From: Bacillota bacterium
GTDB lineage: Bacteria > Bacillota > Desulfotomaculia > Desulfotomaculales > Desulfotomaculaceae
Assembly: GCA_023481335.1 (NCBI GenBank)
Contig: JAMCWI010000034.1
Location: 1-8,769, forward strand
Direction: 5' to 3'
DNA length: 8,769 nucleotides
Both the position numbers and the translations under genes were made by a program. Within the stretch, counting starts at the first letter, position 1. Each line of letters opens with the position of its first letter. This document shows, piece after piece, positions 5,653-8,769 of this stretch. The notes under the pieces are model-generated. The model was not told the DNA's origin and ran no database searches. It was given only the letters and a program-made list of their open reading frames with translations.

Positions 5653-6705
5653 ATGACGTTGCAAAAACCACAACCCCTTACCTATGCCGGTGCAGGGGTG
5701 GACATCGAGGCAGGCAACCGGGCGGTATCTCTTATGAAACAGGCGGTGCAAAGCACCTGCCGCCCGGGGGTGCTTGCCGATATCGGCGGTTTCGGCGGAC
5801 TGTTTGCCCTGGATACAGCAAAATACAAACAGCCGGTACTGGTTTCCGGCACCGACGGCGTGGGCACCAAACTCCGGGTGGCGCAGTTAACCGATATTCA
5901 TCACACCATCGGCATTGATGCCGTGGCCATGTGTGTCAACGATATTTTGGTGCAAGGCGCAGAGCCGCTGTTTTTCCTGGATTACCTGGCCGTTGGCAAG
6001 CTGGTTCCCGAAAGGGTGGCGGATATTGTGAGCGGAGTGGCTGAAGGCTGCCGCCAGGCCGGCTGTGCCCTGATCGGCGGGGAAACCGCCGAAATGCCGG
6101 GTTTTTATGCCACAGAGGAATACGATATTGCTGGTTTCGCAGTGGGCGTGGTGGATCGTACAAAAATTATCGACGGGAAAAATATAAAGGCCGGGGATGT
6201 GGTGATCGGTTTGCCCTCCTCGGGATTGCACAGCAACGGCTATTCACTGGCCCGCAAGGCCCTGCTGGAAGTGGCGGGCCACCAAGCAGGAGAGTTTGTG
6301 CAGGAACTGGGACGCACCGTGGGGGAGGAACTGCTGACACCCACCCGTATTTATGTAAAAAACATTTTGCCCCTGCTGGAGCGGTTTGCAATCAAGGGCC
6401 TGGCCCATATCACCGGCGGCGGCTTAACGGAAAATATCCCAAGAATCCTGCCACCGGGTGTCAAGGTGGTGCTCGACCGTTCCGCCTGGCCGGTGCTGCC
6501 GGTCTTTCAGTTGATTCAACGGATTGGCCAGGTGGCGGAAGAAGAAATGCTGCGCACCTTCAACATGGGCATTGGCATGGTTTTGGTGGTGTCCCATGAC
6601 CAGGCCCCGGCGGTACTGCAGGAGTTGGATGGTCAGGGTGAAACCGCCTACTGCATCGGCAGGGTTGCAGCAGGAGACCCAATGGTAGAGTATGTTCGGG
6701 GATAA
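5653..6705 (+). CDS. purM: Phosphoribosylformylglycinamidine cyclo-ligase (AIR synthetase)
   Basis: PurM uses ATP to close the imidazole ring of FGAM, giving AIR. The 350-residue product is full length for the family. Signatures in order are the N-terminal TYAGAGVDIEAGN (residues 10-22), VSGTDGVGTKL (64-74), GIDAVAMCVNDI (87-98), GGETAEMPGFY (142-152), GLPSSGLHSNGYSL (186-199), HITGGGLTEN (252-261) and FNMGIGM (303-309). These are the conserved ATP- and substrate-binding elements of the PurM/PurL fold. It starts 11 bp after purF with GGGGGAG at 5641-5647 overlapping the purF stop. It takes the product of the PurS-PurQ-PurL complex encoded just upstream. Nothing is missing. Confidence 0.98.
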   Translation: MTLQKPQPLTYAGAGVDIEAGNRAVSLMKQAVQSTCRPGVLADIGGFGGLFALDTAKYKQPVLVSGTDGVGTKLRVAQLTDIHHTIGIDAVAMCVNDILVQGAEPLFFLDYLAVGKLVPERVADIVSGVAEGCRQAGCALIGGETAEMPGFYATEEYDIAGFAVGVVDRTKIIDGKNIKAGDVVIGLPSSGLHSNGYSLARKALLEVAGHQAGEFVQELGRTVGEELLTPTRIYVKNILPLLERFAIKGLAHITGGGLTENIPRILPPGVKVVLDRSAWPVLPVFQLIQRIGQVAEEEMLRTFNMGIGMVLVVSHDQAPAVLQELDGQGETAYCIGRVAAGDPMVEYVRG

Positions 6706-6761
6706 AGGTGCGAAGTTCCCTTTGGGGTTATTACTATAAATGTTTCCTGGGAGATTAAATC
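6706..6761 (+). other. Short purM-purN spacer with purN ribosome binding site
   Basis: This 56-bp spacer is the second largest gap in the operon. GGGAG (6749-6753) lies 8 nt before the purN ATG. The TTACTATAAA stretch (6731-6740) resembles a -10 element, but no acceptable -35 sits upstream, so I do not call a promoter. No terminator hairpin is present. CCTTTGGGGT (6719-6728) also occurs just after purC (739-748). Confidence 0.6.
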
Positions 6762-7373
6762 ATGGGAAAACTACGTGTAGGAGTGTTAGCCTCGGGCCGG
6801 GGTTCCAACCTGCAAGCTATCATGGACAGTTGCAGCCTGGGTGCGATTCCGGCGGAAGTGGCAGTGGTCATCAGTGACAAGGCCGGGGCCTATGCCCTGG
6901 AAAGGGCCGGGTTCGCCGGCATTCCTGCCCATTTCGTAGATCTCAAAACCTTTGAGAGTAAAGGGGACTACGAAAGAGTCGTTGTGAAAATTCTGCAGGA
7001 ACACCGGGTCCAACTGGTTTGCCTGGCCGGCTACATGCGCCTGGTGGGGGAACACCTGCTCAAGGCCTATCCCAATAAAATTATGAACATCCATCCTGCG
7101 CTGCTGCCGGCCTTCCCGGGCCTGCACGGCCAAAGGGATGCGCTGGCCTACGGGGTTAAGATTTCCGGTTGCACCGTTCACTTCGTAGACGAAGGCATGG
7201 ACACCGGCCCCATTATTTTACAGGCGGCGGTGCCGGTTTTGGACGATGATACGGAGGAAACACTGGCAGCAAGAATTCTGGAACAGGAGCACCGGCTTTA
7301 TCCCGAGGCAGTGAAGCTGTTTGCCCAGGGACGCCTGCAGGTGATGGGAAGAAAAGTATTGGTGATTAAATGA
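6762..7373 (+). CDS. purN: Phosphoribosylglycinamide formyltransferase, folate-dependent (GAR transformylase)
   Basis: PurN transfers the formyl group of 10-formyltetrahydrofolate to GAR, giving FGAR, the substrate of the PurS-PurQ-PurL complex. The 203-residue protein is the usual length. The phosphate-binding loop ASGRGSNLQAI (residues 10-20) opens the Rossmann-like half. The catalytic set is Asn109 and His111 in NIHPALLPAFPG and Asp147 in FVDEGMDTGPII, matching the Asn-His-Asp triad of the family. The ATG at 6762 has GGGAG 8 nt upstream and gives a normal N-terminus (KLRVGVLASG). The stop lies 14 bp before the purH start, so the two genes are surely co-transcribed. It is the folate-dependent enzyme, not the formate-dependent PurT. 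Confidence 0.98.
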   Translation: MGKLRVGVLASGRGSNLQAIMDSCSLGAIPAEVAVVISDKAGAYALERAGFAGIPAHFVDLKTFESKGDYERVVVKILQEHRVQLVCLAGYMRLVGEHLLKAYPNKIMNIHPALLPAFPGLHGQRDALAYGVKISGCTVHFVDEGMDTGPIILQAAVPVLDDDTEETLAARILEQEHRLYPEAVKLFAQGRLQVMGRKVLVIK

Positions 7374-7378
7374 GGGGG
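7372..7378 (+). promoter_or_regulatory. Ribosome binding site of purH
   Basis: GAGGGGG overlaps the purN stop and lies 9 nt before GTG 7388. Other nearby GTG and TTG triplets (7380, 7386) are in frames that stop at once, so this site supports 7388 as the start. Confidence 0.65.
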
Positions 7379-7387
7379 CGTGATATT

Positions 7388-8769
7388 GTGAAGGTTAAGC
7401 GCGCTTTGCTGAGTGTATCGGACAAAACCGGCCTGGTGGAATTTGCCCGGGGTCTGTCCGCCCTGGGGGTTGAAATTGTGTCCACCGGCGGTACGGCCAA
7501 AACCCTGCGGGAGGCCGGGGTACCGGTGGTCTATATTTCCGATGTAACCGGTTTTCCGGAAATCCTGGGCGGTCGGGTGAAAACCCTGCATCCCAATGTC
7601 CACGGCGGCATTTTGGCCCTGCGGAATGAGGACCATTTAAACCAGTTGCAGGAGCATCAAATTACGCCCATCGACCTGGTGGTGGTAAACCTTTACCCCT
7701 TCCGTCAAACCATTGCCAAGCCCGGGGTGACGCTGGCCGATGCCATCGAGAACATTGATATCGGCGGCCCCGCCATGGTGCGGGCTGCGGCTAAAAATCA
7801 CGCTTACGTGGGCATTGTGGTCAACCCGCAGCACTACGGTCAGGTGCTGGCAGCCCTGGAGAAGGATGGAGAACTGGGCGCTGACCTACGATTGGATTTG
7901 GCCCGGGAGGCCTTTGCCCATACAGCAAGTTACGATACAGCCATTGCCAATTATTTAAACGATGTCCTTGGTACAGAGGACTTTCAGCCGGAATTCAGCC
8001 TTTCTTTGGTAAAGGCACAAAACCTGCGCTACGGGGAGAACCCCCACCAGAAAGCAGCCTTTTACAGAGACCCCGCTGTTACCGGCCCCTGCATTGCCAA
8101 TGCGGAACAAATTCATGGTAAAGAACTCTCTTACAATAATATTCTGGATGCCAACAGCGCCCTGGAACTGGTGCGGGAATTCAGCGACCCCTGCGCGGTG
8201 ATTATTAAACACAACAACCCCTGCGGCACCGCCATGGCGGACTCCCTGGTCATCGCCTATAAAAAGGCCTTTGCAACCGATCCGGTTTCTGCTTTCGGCG
8301 GCATTGTGGCCTGCAATAGAACGGTTGACGCCGACACCGCCAACGAGATGTCCCAGATTTTCCTGGAGGCTGTGGTGGCACCGGACTTCACCGTCGAAGC
8401 TTTGGATATATTAAGGAAGAAAACAAACTTGCGTCTGCTCAAGACCGGCGATTTAACAGGGCAAACCAATGATGTTTTGGAAGTGAGAAAGGTAAACGGC
8501 GGACTTCTGGTGCAGGAGGCCGACAGGGTGGTTGCCAATCCGGATGAACTTAAGGTGGTGACCGAACGCCAGCCCTCCGCCGAAGAACTGAAGGAAATGC
8601 TCTTTGCCATGGCGGTGGTGAAGCACGTGAAATCCAACGCCATCGTACTGTCCAAAGACGGCCAGGTTGTCGGCGTGGGCGCCGGTCAAATGAACCGGGT
8701 GGGTTCCGCACGCATCGCCTATGAGCAGGCCGCCGACAAGGCCCAGGGGGCGGTGCTGGCCAGCGACGC
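7388..8769 (+). CDS. purH: Bifunctional AICAR formyltransferase / IMP cyclohydrolase, 3' end outside window
   Basis: PurH carries out the last two steps to IMP: formylation of AICAR with 10-formyltetrahydrofolate, then ring closure. I translated 460 codons plus two bases with no stop. The family is about 510 residues, so roughly 50 C-terminal residues lie beyond the edge; this is a window cut, not a broken gene. The N-terminal cyclohydrolase (MGS-like) domain shows LLSVSDKTGL (7-16), STGGTAKTL (32-40), GRVKTLHPNVHGG (62-74), NLYPF (101-105) and ENIDIGGPAMVRAAAKN (121-137). The transformylase domain shows LRYGENPHQKAAFY (213-226), the catalytic Lys274-His275 in KHNNPCG, SAFGGIVA (301-308), VKSNAIVL (414-421) and GAGQMNRVGSARIA (431-444). 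It starts at GTG 14 bp after purN. In related operons purD often follows, but that cannot be seen here. Confidence 0.97.
   Translation, partial: MKVKRALLSVSDKTGLVEFARGLSALGVEIVSTGGTAKTLREAGVPVVYISDVTGFPEILGGRVKTLHPNVHGGILALRNEDHLNQLQEHQITPIDLVVVNLYPFRQTIAKPGVTLADAIENIDIGGPAMVRAAAKNHAYVGIVVNPQHYGQVLAALEKDGELGADLRLDLAREAFAHTASYDTAIANYLNDVLGTEDFQPEFSLSLVKAQNLRYGENPHQKAAFYRDPAVTGPCIANAEQIHGKELSYNNILDANSALELVREFSDPCAVIIKHNNPCGTAMADSLVIAYKKAFATDPVSAFGGIVACNRTVDADTANEMSQIFLEAVVAPDFTVEALDILRKKTNLRLLKTGDLTGQTNDVLEVRKVNGGLLVQEADRVVANPDELKVVTERQPSAEELKEMLFAMAVVKHVKSNAIVLSKDGQVVGVGAGQMNRVGSARIAYEQAADKAQGAVLASD

Noticed and set aside
6691..6704. PurR-box-like core TGTTCGG at the end of purM
   Set aside because: It is a single partial match inside conserved coding sequence; PurR sites are paired and lie upstream of promoters.
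6706..6761. Separate promoter for purN
   Set aside because: There is a TATAAA-like stretch, but the hexamers 16-18 bp upstream (such as TGCGAA, GAAGTT) do not resemble a -35.

Overview
The window is one strand of a bacterial de novo purine biosynthesis operon, read left to right: purC, purS, purQ, purL, purF, purM, purN and the first ~460 codons of purH, which runs off the right edge. PurS, PurQ and an approximately 740-residue PurL as separate genes, a PurF with a cleaved propeptide and four Fe-S cysteines, strong GGAGG-type ribosome binding sites and several GTG starts all point to a Gram-positive Firmicute. The moderately high GC, together with GCTGAYR heptamer repeats and a GGGACGGTTCT repeat in the one large gap, makes me favour a Clostridia-class organism of the Desulfotomaculum/Peptococcaceae kind. 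That assignment is inference from memory, not a search.

Layout: bases 1-23 hold only the purC ribosome binding site. purC (24-731) is followed by a 321-bp non-coding gap (732-1052). From purS onward the genes are packed: gaps of 3, 0, -16 (overlap), 11, 56 and 14 bp. Products act as one pathway: PurF makes phosphoribosylamine from PRPP and glutamine; PurN formylates GAR; PurS, PurQ and PurL together make FGAM; PurM closes the ring to AIR; PurC makes SAICAR; PurH does the last two steps to IMP. PurD, PurE/K and PurB are needed for the pathway but are not in the window.

The protein-coding part is ordinary and complete, with no frameshifts seen. The unusual part is the purC-purS gap. Bases 751-1032 are bracketed by two 35-bp arms in inverted orientation (30 of 35 positions complementary), each made of about four 7-bp repeats plus a T5/A5 run. 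Inside lie a third heptamer array and an independent palindrome built on GGGACGGTTCT with duplicated 10-bp flanks. It looks like a small non-autonomous repeat element, or two nested ones, sitting inside an essential operon, and its transcript should fold strongly. I found no new protein system. Smaller oddities are a CxxC insertion near the PurL C-terminus and a sharp 80-bp AT-rich patch in purL.
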